DNA of 44,495 nucleotides from NCBI GenBank assembly GCA_013824865.1, contig PNON01000017.1, forward strand, positions 1-44,495, read 5' to 3'. The position numbers and the translations under genes were made by a program. The stretch is from Anaerolinea sp. Its GTDB lineage: Bacteria; Chloroflexota; Anaerolineae; Anaerolineales; Anaerolineaceae. The notes under the pieces are model-generated. The model worked only from the letters and a program-made list of their open reading frames with translations, did not search any database and was not told the origin of the DNA. This document shows, piece after piece, positions 33,526-41,222 of this stretch. Each line of letters begins with the position of its first letter. Position 1 is the stretch's first letter.

Positions 33526-33780
33526 ATGATGGGATATTTTGGTTATGGCGGTTTGGGTTGGATCGGGATGATCATCAACCTGGTGATCACCATCGGTGTC
33601 ATTGTTGGCCTGGTGATATTGGTTGTATGGGCTGTTCGGCGAATGAGCGGAAATTCTATATACTCTCAGTTGCCAAATTTGTCCGACCAATCAGCCAAAG
33701 ATATTGCAAAGGCACGTTATGCCAAGGGTGAAATCAGCCGAGAAGAGTATCAGCAACTATTATCGGATTTAGGTCGTTAA
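33526..33780 (+). CDS. Small membrane protein with SHOCT domain
   Basis: An 84-residue protein: one membrane segment (IGMIINLVITIGVIVGLVIL) and a C-terminal SHOCT motif, SAKDIAKARYAKGEISREEY. GGAG precedes the ATG pair at 33526-33531. SHOCT segments are short oligomerising helices found on many small membrane proteins; role unknown. It follows the second repeat array and precedes a second SHOCT gene. Confidence 0.82.
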   Translation: MMGYFGYGGLGWIGMIINLVITIGVIVGLVILVVWAVRRMSGNSIYSQLPNLSDQSAKDIAKARYAKGEISREEYQQLLSDLGR

Positions 33781-33793
33781 AAGAAGGTATATC

Positions 33794-34003
33794 ATGATGG
33801 GATTTGGAATGATTGGTGGAATGGTTCTCTTCTGGGGTATCTTGATCGTCCTGGCGGTATTTTTAGTGCGTGGCCTATTCCAAACGAATAGAAATGTTGG
33901 AATGGGACAGCCACTATCTGCTCGCCAGATCCTGGAACAGCGGTATGCAAGAGGTGAAATTAACCAGGAACAGTATTTGTTGATGTTGAAAGACATCCAA
34001 TAA
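33794..34003 (+). CDS. Second small SHOCT membrane protein
   Basis: A 69-residue protein related to its neighbour: MMGFGMIGGMVLFW, a membrane segment (WGILIVLAVFLVRGLF) and the SHOCT end SARQILEQRYARGEINQEQY. Both SHOCT proteins start with Met/Gly/Phe-rich heads. Thirteen bases separate it from the first; a strong terminator follows, so the pair is one transcript. Confidence 0.82.
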   Translation: MMGFGMIGGMVLFWGILIVLAVFLVRGLFQTNRNVGMGQPLSARQILEQRYARGEINQEQYLLMLKDIQ

Positions 34004-34024
34004 AATAAAGATTTGGGTAAACCA

Positions 34025-34061
34025 AAAGAGCAGCGGTTATTACTTGGCTGCTCTTTTTTTT
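34025..34061 (+). terminator. Rho-independent terminator after the SHOCT pair
   Basis: AAAGAGCAGC and GCTGCTCTTT, exact arms around 12 bases, running into eight T. Strong and ends the metal-response block. Confidence 0.92.
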
Positions 34062-34216
34062 CTGCATATCCGTTATATTTATTAACACTCACACATTAAT
34101 TCGTGCTGCCTGAATTAGCCTTACAGTGCCATAGCGCGGGATACAGCTAGTGCTCTATCTAACCATCACACAGATCAGGTTTTACTTCTCTCTAAATGAT
34201 AAATATCGTGTTCATT

Positions 34217-34266
34217 CTGTATTGTCTGACACTGTATTGTCTGACATATTGACGATTGTCAGACAA
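34217..34266. promoter_or_regulatory. Three TTGTCNGACA operator-like sites
   Basis: A 15-base unit containing TTGTCTGACA is tandemly duplicated (34217-34231, 34232-34246), and a third, palindromic copy TTGTCAGACAA lies at 34256-34266. The shape fits GntR/FadR-type operators (T-x-GT-x3-AC-x-A). The third copy falls between the -35 and -10 of the next gene, so binding should repress. No GntR gene is in the window. Confidence 0.65.
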
Positions 34267-34277
34267 CCACTTATAAT
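34249..34277 (+). promoter_or_regulatory. Promoter of the OxlT-like carrier gene
   Basis: TTGACG, 17 bases, TATAAT. Start of transcription near 34284, giving a ~70-nt leader. Confidence 0.8.
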
Positions 34278-34354
34278 CGTGTAATTGTTACTTCATGGAA
34301 GAATGTTTATCTTATTTTTCTTACCAATTATTTATAGAAAGGTGTAAAACCAAT

Positions 34355-35641
34355 ATGTCTCTCACCAAAGCAACATCTCAGAAATCCGCGATTAACCCCG
34401 GTTGGATAGTAACTTTAGCAGGAACTGCAGCGTTGTTAGCACTGGGCGTCTTATATGCCTGGAGTGTTTTCAAAGCGAATATCCCCGTGGAATGGGGATG
34501 GGCAGATTCACAGAAATCACTGCCTTATTCAGTGGCTTGTGTTGTATTCTCGATCATGACCATGGTCGGCGCCCGTTTACTGGGCAAGTATGGACCCAGG
34601 GTTGTCGTTTCCATAGGCGGAATACTAGCCGGAGTCGGTGTCATTTTATCCAGCATGTCCACATCTCCATGGATCTTTACTTTCACCTTTGGTGTACTAT
34701 TAGGATCAGGAATTGGCTTTGTATACGCGTCGGCAAGCCCGGCTGCTTTGAGGTGGTTTCCTGCATCTAAAACTGGATTGATTTCGGGTATTGTGGTTGC
34801 GGGTTTTGGTATGGGAAGCGCCTGGGTTGCCCCCCTCGCCAGAACTTTGATCAAGTCCATTGGATTGCAATCCACCATGCTCTATATGGGTATCGGAATG
34901 CTCATCGTTGTTGTTGCGTTTGCACAGCTGCTTAAATTTCCACCCACTGGCTATGTTCCTGCTGGAAATGTAGCAGTAAAAGCAACTACATCCACAAAAA
35001 CAGACTTTAGCACAGGCGAAACAGCACGTTCCTGGCAATTCTACGCGATATGGATCGCATTTGCTTTTGGTTCCGGAGCTGGATTAATGGTCATTGGCAA
35101 CCTGGCTTCGATTGTCAAAGACCAGGTTGGCTTACCCGCCATTAGTGCAATTGCCGTTACTGCCCTGGCCATTGGTAATGGCGGAGGGCGTGTATTATAT
35201 GGGATGCTTTCGGATAAATTTGGCAGAAAAGCGATGTTAACTACAGCCTTCATTTTCCAGGCATTACTGGTTTTATTCATGTCTGTCATAGTGCAGGGTT
35301 CTTCCCTGGCGACCGTACCGGTATTAATTGTTTTGGTCGCATTGATTGGTGCGAATTATGGCGCCAACCTTGCAGTTTTCCCAGCTATCACAAAAGATTA
35401 TTTTGGTCATAAAAACTTCGCCATGAATTATGGCATCGTTTATACCGCCTGGGGGTTGGGTGGTTTCATGTTATCCCAAATCGCCAGTGCAATCAAAGAC
35501 GCAACAGGCAGTTACACTTCTGCATACTATTTGTCTTCTGCAATGCTACTCATTGCAGCCGTTCTCATGGTTGTCCTCAAATCGCCCCAGCCTGAGGATA
35601 TGACCGTGGCTATTCCAAACGCAGCTATGGCTACTGAATAA
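34355..35641 (+). CDS. MFS carrier, oxalate/formate antiporter-like
   Basis: A 428-residue, 12-segment major facilitator. The start of TM1, GVLYAWSVFKANIP, is the OxlT subfamily hallmark, with RLLGKYGPR as A-motif, GSGIGFVYASASPAALRWFP in TM4, and YGMLSDKFGRK in the central loop. OxlT carriers exchange small carboxylates; the substrate here is unknown. AAAGGTG precedes the ATG at 34355; the longer frame from 34295 lacks a ribosome site. Single gene between its own promoter and terminator. Confidence 0.87.
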   Translation: MSLTKATSQKSAINPGWIVTLAGTAALLALGVLYAWSVFKANIPVEWGWADSQKSLPYSVACVVFSIMTMVGARLLGKYGPRVVVSIGGILAGVGVILSSMSTSPWIFTFTFGVLLGSGIGFVYASASPAALRWFPASKTGLISGIVVAGFGMGSAWVAPLARTLIKSIGLQSTMLYMGIGMLIVVVAFAQLLKFPPTGYVPAGNVAVKATTSTKTDFSTGETARSWQFYAIWIAFAFGSGAGLMVIGNLASIVKDQVGLPAISAIAVTALAIGNGGGRVLYGMLSDKFGRKAMLTTAFIFQALLVLFMSVIVQGSSLATVPVLIVLVALIGANYGANLAVFPAITKDYFGHKNFAMNYGIVYTAWGLGGFMLSQIASAIKDATGSYTSAYYLSSAMLLIAAVLMVVLKSPQPEDMTVAIPNAAMATE

Positions 35642-35666
35642 GCATAGAGCAATAAATACATCCTAG

Positions 35667-35701
35667 TACAGTCCCGTCAATGATGGCGGGACTGTATTTT
35701 T
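35667..35701 (+). terminator. Terminator of the OxlT-like gene
   Basis: TACAGTCCCG and CGGGACTGTA, exact arms, followed by TTTTTAT. Confidence 0.9.
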
Positions 35702-35830
35702 ATATTGTAACTCGTTGGTTGACAAGCAAGACTAATCAGAGCAAATTAATAAGTCGTTGAATTGCAATGATAACCCGCGGGGTTCCCATCCTGATATACA
35801 ATTAACAAAACTAACCGAAGGAGTCGTTTT

Positions 35831-36301
35831 ATGTCCCCATACCCCACCGTCAAAACAACTGCCCCAGCAGCCAAACCTAAAAAGGACTTTGTGCCATTTT
35901 CCGATAAGCTCACAAAAAGTCTGGAAGACGTATCCAAAACAATCGAAGAAAACAAAGCCAACCTAGATACCATCCAGGAACTGGGCATCGAGCTTTCGCA
36001 GGCGGTCAGCGTTATTTCCGCCAGCGCTCTGAAATACGCCAACATGGTCAACAGTATCCTGGATAATGTAATGCCATTTATTGAGAAGCTGCCCATCTTA
36101 CCCCCGAAGACCCAACAATTCCTGAAAGACCTGAATTCCTTTGCAGATAAATTCCTCGCTTCCGTCCAATCCGCCCAGCAGATTTCTGGCAGCGTGGAAA
36201 AAGGGCTGGTGGCTGGCGATGTGAAATCCCTTAAAAACCACAGCGCGGACTTGAGGAAGGTGGTGGCTTCGTTCAAGACCATCATCCCAGATAAAAAATA
36301 G
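35831..36301 (+). CDS. Unknown helical protein
   Basis: A 156-residue protein I do not recognise. After a Pro/Ala/Lys-rich head (APAAKPKKDFVPF) it is almost entirely predicted amphipathic helix (FSDKLTKSLEDVSKTIEEN, LGIELSQAVSVISAS, LNSFADKFLASVQSAQQIS), ending KTIIPDKK. No signal peptide or membrane segment is visible. AAGGAG lies nine bases before the ATG, so translation is credible. It stands alone between two terminated or promoted units. Confidence 0.72.
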   Translation: MSPYPTVKTTAPAAKPKKDFVPFSDKLTKSLEDVSKTIEENKANLDTIQELGIELSQAVSVISASALKYANMVNSILDNVMPFIEKLPILPPKTQQFLKDLNSFADKFLASVQSAQQISGSVEKGLVAGDVKSLKNHSADLRKVVASFKTIIPDKK

Positions 36302-36366
36302 GATAACATCGCAATCTTTCAGTTGCGGCTCTGTAAGATATGACAAATTACAGGATATAAATACAC

Positions 36367-36394
36367 TTGAAAAAGTGGTGAAATTTAATATACT
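36367..36394 (+). promoter_or_regulatory. Promoter of the BMP lipoprotein gene
   Basis: TTGAAA, 16 bases, TATACT; AAAGGAG lies further on before the ATG. Confidence 0.65.
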
Positions 36395-36428
36395 TAAATT
36401 ACCCTAAAATCTTAAAAGGAGAATCGAG

Positions 36429-37523
36429 ATGAAGAAAGTAAGTTCCCTATTTATCGCGCTGATCGTAATTGCCAGCATGCTGCTGGCAGCCTGCGCTCCG
36501 GCTGCTCCTGCTGCACCTGTTGCCCCAGCAGAAGAAGTTGCCCCGGTGGAAGAAGCAGCTCCTGTTGAAGAAGCAGCTCCGGTTGAGGAAGTTGCCCCGG
36601 TTGAGGAAGTAGTTCCCCTCAAGCTGGCAGCCATCTTCCCGGGCGTCATCACCGACGCGGACTACAATGCCATGGCTTACCTCGGCATTGAAGCTGTCAA
36701 GACCGAACTTGGCATCGAAACTGCTTACTCCGAGAGCGTTGCTGTACCAGATGTGGACCGCGTGATGCGCGAGTACATTGACGCTGGTTATAACATTGTA
36801 TGGACGCACGGCGGACAGTTCGTCACCCAAACCCTCGAGCTGGCAGCTTCCTTCCCCGAGGTCGTGTTCATCGCTGAAGGTGACGCACTACCTGCAGAAC
36901 TGCCCACCAATGTCTGGTTCATCGACCGCAATTTCCATGTCGGTTTCTATGGTATCGGCGCTCTGGCTGCCCGTGCCACCACCACTGGCAAGATCGGCTA
37001 CATCGGCGGCCTAACCCTGCCCTTCTCCAACGCAGAAGTACATGCCATGCAGCAGGCCATTGCTGATTCAGGATTGGATGTGACCCTGAAACCCGTTTGG
37101 GCTGGGGATTTTAACGACCCAGCCAAAGCCCGTCAGGTAGCAGATACCATGATCGCTGAAGGATTTGATGTTATTGTTGGTGCTTTGAACCTGGGTATGC
37201 AGGGTGTTTTCGAAGCAGTCAAGGCTAACACCGGCTCTAAAGTGCTCGTTACTGCCAAGTACTCTGATAAATCTCAGTTCGCCCCGGATAATTACATCAC
37301 CTCCCTGCTATACGATTTCGCCGGACCATTGAAGGCCATCATAACCAAGGTCCAGGCTGGTGAAATGGGTGGTTACTATCCGCTCGGTTTTGAAACCGGT
37401 GTCATGCTGCAGACCCCTCTCACCAATGTTCCTGATTCTGTTGTTGCCGAGATGGATGTTGTCATCGCTGACCTGGTCAGCGGGAAGATCGAAGTCGTAA
37501 AGGATGTCAATCCCATTGAATAA
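36429..37523 (+). CDS. BMP-family substrate-binding lipoprotein (nucleoside-type)
   Basis: A 364-residue lipoprotein with signal ASMLLAACAP (Cys21) and a repeated tether of PVEE units (36530-36620; an 18-base unit repeats). The Med/PnrA-type domain has IFPGVITDADYNAMAYLG, YNIVWTHGGQFV, GKIGYIGGL and WAGDFNDPAKARQVAD. BMP proteins bind nucleosides or related heterocycles and feed the ABC transporter encoded next. Expression is likely highest for this gene because a hairpin separates it from the ATPase gene. Confidence 0.9.
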   Translation: MKKVSSLFIALIVIASMLLAACAPAAPAAPVAPAEEVAPVEEAAPVEEAAPVEEVAPVEEVVPLKLAAIFPGVITDADYNAMAYLGIEAVKTELGIETAYSESVAVPDVDRVMREYIDAGYNIVWTHGGQFVTQTLELAASFPEVVFIAEGDALPAELPTNVWFIDRNFHVGFYGIGALAARATTTGKIGYIGGLTLPFSNAEVHAMQQAIADSGLDVTLKPVWAGDFNDPAKARQVADTMIAEGFDVIVGALNLGMQGVFEAVKANTGSKVLVTAKYSDKSQFAPDNYITSLLYDFAGPLKAIITKVQAGEMGGYYPLGFETGVMLQTPLTNVPDSVVAEMDVVIADLVSGKIEVVKDVNPIE

Positions 37524-37560
37524 TTACCACCAGATCGATCTGACGGTAAGGTAATAAAAC

Positions 37561-37592
37561 CTTGCGAAGGGGAATTCATTCCCCTTCGCAAG
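37561..37592 (+). other. Perfect 15-bp hairpin between binding protein and ABC genes
   Basis: CTTGCGAAGGGGAAT and its exact complement around two bases. TTGTTAATT follows, so it may be a partial terminator that lowers expression of the downstream genes. Confidence 0.7.
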
Positions 37593-37622
37593 TTGTTAAT
37601 TAGAAACCAGAGCAGGTAAACT

Positions 37623-39176
37623 ATGGCAGATACACCCATCCTCGTCATGAAGGGTATCCGCAAGACATTTGATAAAAGTGTTGCCCTGGACGACGTTAGT
37701 TTTGAATTGAACGCGCGCGAGATCCACGGTCTGCTGGGTGGTAATGGTGCTGGCAAGACAACGCTGATGAATATTTTATACGGCTTGTATAAGAAGGATT
37801 CCGGCGAGATTAGTCTGCATGAGAAAAAGATCAACATATCCTCTCCACGCGATGCGCTCCACAAACATATTGGCATGGTACACCAGCATTTTTTGCAGAT
37901 CACCAGTTTTACAGTGCTCGAGAATATCGTGCTGGGAACAGAGATCCACAATAAATATAGTATGGATCTTTCAGTTGAAGCAACAAAGATACAGGCGTTG
38001 CAGAATCGCTTTAACCTGGCTGTGGATCTAAATATATCCATTGGCGACTTACCCATGGGCACCCGCCAAAAAGTGGAAATCCTTAAAGCTCTTTACCGCG
38101 GCGCTGAAATCCTTATCCTGGATGAACCCACCACCAACCTGACCCCGCAGGAAGTGGATGACCTGTTCAAATCACTACGGGTGATGGTCGATCAAGACCT
38201 ATCCATTGTTTTTATTACACACAAGCTGCGCGAAGTACTAAGTGTATGTGACCGCATCAGCGTGCTGCGCAATGGCCGCAACGTTGTCACCCTGAAACGT
38301 GATGAAGCCAACGAAGAGGCTTTTGTGCGTGGGATGGTGGGCGATGAAATGGATATCCAAAACTCTGTTATATTCTCACGCGGCAAATCCGGTCAAATCG
38401 GTGCTGAGCATATCCGCGCGGAGGTATGCCTGCACCTTGACCAGGTGCAATTAGCATCACAGGGCAGCGTTCCACGTTTGAAGGATATCTCTTTTAAACT
38501 GCGCCATGGCGAGATATTGGGAATCGCCGGCGTAGCAGGCAATGGTCAGCGGGACCTGGCTGAAGTCATTCTGGGGATTACGCTGCCTACTGGCGGCAAG
38601 GTGGAACTGGATGCCAAGGATATCCTTGCAATGCCAACCAATCAGCGTCTGGAGAGCGGGATCGCGTATATTCCAGAAGACCGCCTGCTCGATGGCTTCC
38701 TCCCCAAGGCCTCCGTTGCGCACAACCTCATCCTGGGTTTTCATCGAAAAGCCCCCTACTCCTCAGGTGGTTTCATCAACTGGAATACAGTGCACAGGAC
38801 TGCCGCTGAATTGATCAAAACCTACAACATCAAGACCTCTGGCCCATCTGATGTGGGAGGCAACTTGTCGGGTGGCAACATTCAACGCGTGCTGATCGCC
38901 CGGGCGTTCTCCAAGCCCGCGAATCTGCTGGTTGCTCACAATCCCACTCGCGGGTTGGATATCCCTTCCATGGATTTTGTGTACTCCCGCATTCTGGAAG
39001 AGAAAAAAAAGGGGCTGGCCACGCTGCTAATCTCTGAAGACCTGGACGAATTGCTTCTCCTGTGTGATCGCATCGCAGTCCTGTACCGCGGTGAGCTGGT
39101 TGGCACCTTAGACCGGAGCAAATTTGAGAAGTATGAGATCGGCCGTATGATGAGCGGATACCGAGCGGAGGAATAG
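37623..39176 (+). CDS. Nucleoside-type ABC transporter ATP-binding protein (double ATPase)
   Basis: A 517-residue tandem ATPase of the NupA/YufO type. First domain: GGNGAGKTTLMN, Q-loop MVHQHFLQI, ILILDEPTTNLTP, VFITHKL. Second domain: Walker A replaced by GVAGNGQRDLAE as usual in this family, NLSGGNIQRVLIARAF and NPTRGLD. It powers import by the two permeases that follow; stop and next start are one base apart. Confidence 0.93.
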   Translation: MADTPILVMKGIRKTFDKSVALDDVSFELNAREIHGLLGGNGAGKTTLMNILYGLYKKDSGEISLHEKKINISSPRDALHKHIGMVHQHFLQITSFTVLENIVLGTEIHNKYSMDLSVEATKIQALQNRFNLAVDLNISIGDLPMGTRQKVEILKALYRGAEILILDEPTTNLTPQEVDDLFKSLRVMVDQDLSIVFITHKLREVLSVCDRISVLRNGRNVVTLKRDEANEEAFVRGMVGDEMDIQNSVIFSRGKSGQIGAEHIRAEVCLHLDQVQLASQGSVPRLKDISFKLRHGEILGIAGVAGNGQRDLAEVILGITLPTGGKVELDAKDILAMPTNQRLESGIAYIPEDRLLDGFLPKASVAHNLILGFHRKAPYSSGGFINWNTVHRTAAELIKTYNIKTSGPSDVGGNLSGGNIQRVLIARAFSKPANLLVAHNPTRGLDIPSMDFVYSRILEEKKKGLATLLISEDLDELLLLCDRIAVLYRGELVGTLDRSKFEKYEIGRMMSGYRAEE

Positions 39177-39177
39177 A

Positions 39178-40209
39178 ATGACAATCATGGCAAAAAGCAA
39201 ACCTACCATTCTTAATACGCTCATACCCTACGTGGCTGCCATCCTGATAGCGCTCGCTGCGGTTGGCGTCTTTATTGCCTTAATGGGTTTCGATGTACTC
39301 AAAGCTTATTACACGATCCTGTTCACATCGTTCCGGACGCCCAATGGCTTCATTCAAACTTTGTTGAAGTTCATTCCGCTTGTCCTCCAGGCCTATGCCT
39401 TCACGGTACCGCTTGCGGCTGGCAAGTTCAATATTGGTGGCGAAGGCCAGCTTATCGTCGGTGCTATTGGCGCGGCGGCAGTCGGCATCCTCCTCCCGGA
39501 TCTACCCCCGTTGTTGTTGATCCCCCTTGTACTTTTGGGTGGTATTGTTGCTGGCGCACTCTGGGGCTTCATCCCAGGTTGGCTGCTCTACAAATTCAAC
39601 ATTAACGAGATCCTCACCACTGTTCTGTTGAATTTCGTCTCCTTCGCCCTGATCAATTATGTCGCCACCGGCCCCTGGCGCGATCCAGCTGCCGGCCACC
39701 CCACGACCATTCCCATTGGCCGGGGTGGTTACCTGCCACTGCTGGTGGATAATCCCCCCTTGCATGCCGGGATTATCATTGCCCTGCTTGTTGCGGTGGC
39801 TGTATATTTTTACACCACTCGTTCCACCGCTGGTTATGAGTTGGTGGCTACCGGCGCAAATCCGCGCGCAGCTGGCGTTTTTGGTATCAATGTCAAATAC
39901 ATGTTCGTCCTCTCTATCGTCATCGCTGGCGGTATTGGCGGCCTTTCAGGCGCCATAGAAGTGTCAGGAGTGCAGCATCGCCTTATCGAAGGCTTGCAGC
40001 ACAATTTTCTGGTGTTGGGGTTGATCATCGGGTTGATCGCCAAAGGCAATAACATGGCGGTTCCTTTCGTAGCCTTCTTCATCGCTGTGCTGGAAGTGGG
40101 CGCCAGCGCCATGCAGCGCACTCTGATGATCCCTGTGGAGATGGTCTTCATCGTTGAAGCCCTGGTATTGTTGTTCGTGTTACTCTCTGATGTCGTCAGG
40201 AGGAAATAA
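39178..40209 (+). CDS. ABC transporter permease, nucleoside-type (first)
   Basis: A 343-residue permease with ~9-10 membrane segments. FNIGGEGQLIVGAIGAA, NINEILTTVLLNFVSFALIN and ATGANPRAAGVFGINVKYM match the NupP/YufP group of nucleoside and simple-sugar permeases. GGAGGAATAGA precedes the first ATG; a second ATG three codons on is also possible. Confidence 0.92.
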   Translation: MTIMAKSKPTILNTLIPYVAAILIALAAVGVFIALMGFDVLKAYYTILFTSFRTPNGFIQTLLKFIPLVLQAYAFTVPLAAGKFNIGGEGQLIVGAIGAAAVGILLPDLPPLLLIPLVLLGGIVAGALWGFIPGWLLYKFNINEILTTVLLNFVSFALINYVATGPWRDPAAGHPTTIPIGRGGYLPLLVDNPPLHAGIIIALLVAVAVYFYTTRSTAGYELVATGANPRAAGVFGINVKYMFVLSIVIAGGIGGLSGAIEVSGVQHRLIEGLQHNFLVLGLIIGLIAKGNNMAVPFVAFFIAVLEVGASAMQRTLMIPVEMVFIVEALVLLFVLLSDVVRRK

Positions 40210-40211
40210 TC

Positions 40212-41153
40212 ATGACTGGTATCGAAACTCCCCTGATCTTATATGCAAAACTGATCCTGTTAACCATGGTTCCGTTTGTTCTGGCCAGCCAGGGCACCAT
40301 GCTGGGCGGTCGGACAGGTGTTTTCAATGTTGCGCAGGAAGGCATTATGCTTGTCTCTGCATCGATCGGATTCTTGGTTAGCTTTTACAGCAAGAGTCTT
40401 ACAATCGGTGTGATCTCTGCGATGCTCGTCGGTGGTTTGTTCGGCCTTGCCCTGGCTTATTTCACTACACATCTGAAGATGGATCAGTTCGTAATCGGAC
40501 TGGCTCTGTTCTTCATCGGAGTGGGACTTTCCACTCTTTTGCCCAAGCTCATGATCGGCGTGACTCTAACGCCACCGCTCATACCCACTCTGAAGGATAT
40601 TCCCATTCCGTTGCTAAGCAAGATCCCATTTATCGGAGAAATATTCTTTAATCAGAATATTTTAGTATATGGTGCAGTGCTGGTATCGGTCTTCCTGTGG
40701 TGGTTCCTGTATAAGACCAGTTTTGGACTCTCCCTGCGCTCAACAGGGGAATACCCGCAGGCAGCTGATAGCCTCGGGATCAGCGTAACCACGATGCGCT
40801 ACCTGACAGCCATTGTTGGTGGTGCGCTCATCGGTATAGCTGGGGTGTACCTGCCTATGGTTTATACAGGTACCTTTACAGATGGTATGGTGAAAGGCCG
40901 TGGCTGGTTAGCCATCGCACTCACTTTCTTTGGCGGCTGGAAACCCATCAATATCCTGATCGGTTCCCTGTTCTTTGCCGGTATTGAAGTGTTGTCTTAT
41001 AAAGTTCAGGTGTCAGGCAGTGGTATACCCTACCAATTCCTGTTGATGCTGCCTTACCTGGCCACCATCCTGGTGATGGTCTTTACCTTTAAGCGCTCCA
41101 CCATCCCAGGCTTCCTGGGACAGAACTACGACCGTGAAAAAAGATCACTGTAA
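40212..41153 (+). CDS. ABC transporter permease, nucleoside-type (second)
   Basis: A 313-residue permease, the NupQ/YufQ-like partner. GGRTGVFNVAQEGIMLVSAS, FGLSLRSTGEYPQAADSLGI and KGRGWLAIALTFFGGWKP are the family landmarks. Two bases after the first permease. Last gene of the BMP importer, followed by a terminator. Confidence 0.92.
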   Translation: MTGIETPLILYAKLILLTMVPFVLASQGTMLGGRTGVFNVAQEGIMLVSASIGFLVSFYSKSLTIGVISAMLVGGLFGLALAYFTTHLKMDQFVIGLALFFIGVGLSTLLPKLMIGVTLTPPLIPTLKDIPIPLLSKIPFIGEIFFNQNILVYGAVLVSVFLWWFLYKTSFGLSLRSTGEYPQAADSLGISVTTMRYLTAIVGGALIGIAGVYLPMVYTGTFTDGMVKGRGWLAIALTFFGGWKPINILIGSLFFAGIEVLSYKVQVSGSGIPYQFLLMLPYLATILVMVFTFKRSTIPGFLGQNYDREKRSL

Positions 41154-41174
41154 AAGTAATAATTCTCTAAATCT

Positions 41175-41204
41175 AAGAGTGGCAAGACATCTTGCCGCTC
41201 TTTT
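41175..41204 (+). terminator. Terminator of the BMP importer operon
   Basis: Thirteen-base arms (AAGAGTGGCAAGA with one G-T pair) around two bases, running into TTTT. Lies between converging genes. Confidence 0.8.
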
Positions 41205-41222
41205 CTATTCGCTTGATAGCAG

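Noticed and set aside
35746-36309. 187-codon minus-strand frame opposite the helical orphan
   Set aside because: The plus frame has AAGGAG and helical protein character; the minus frame has neither and looks like a mirror of it.
36404-36652. Collagen-like Gly-Ala-Thr-Ser repeats on the minus strand
   Set aside because: Merely the antisense reading of the PVEE tether repeats in the BMP lipoprotein.
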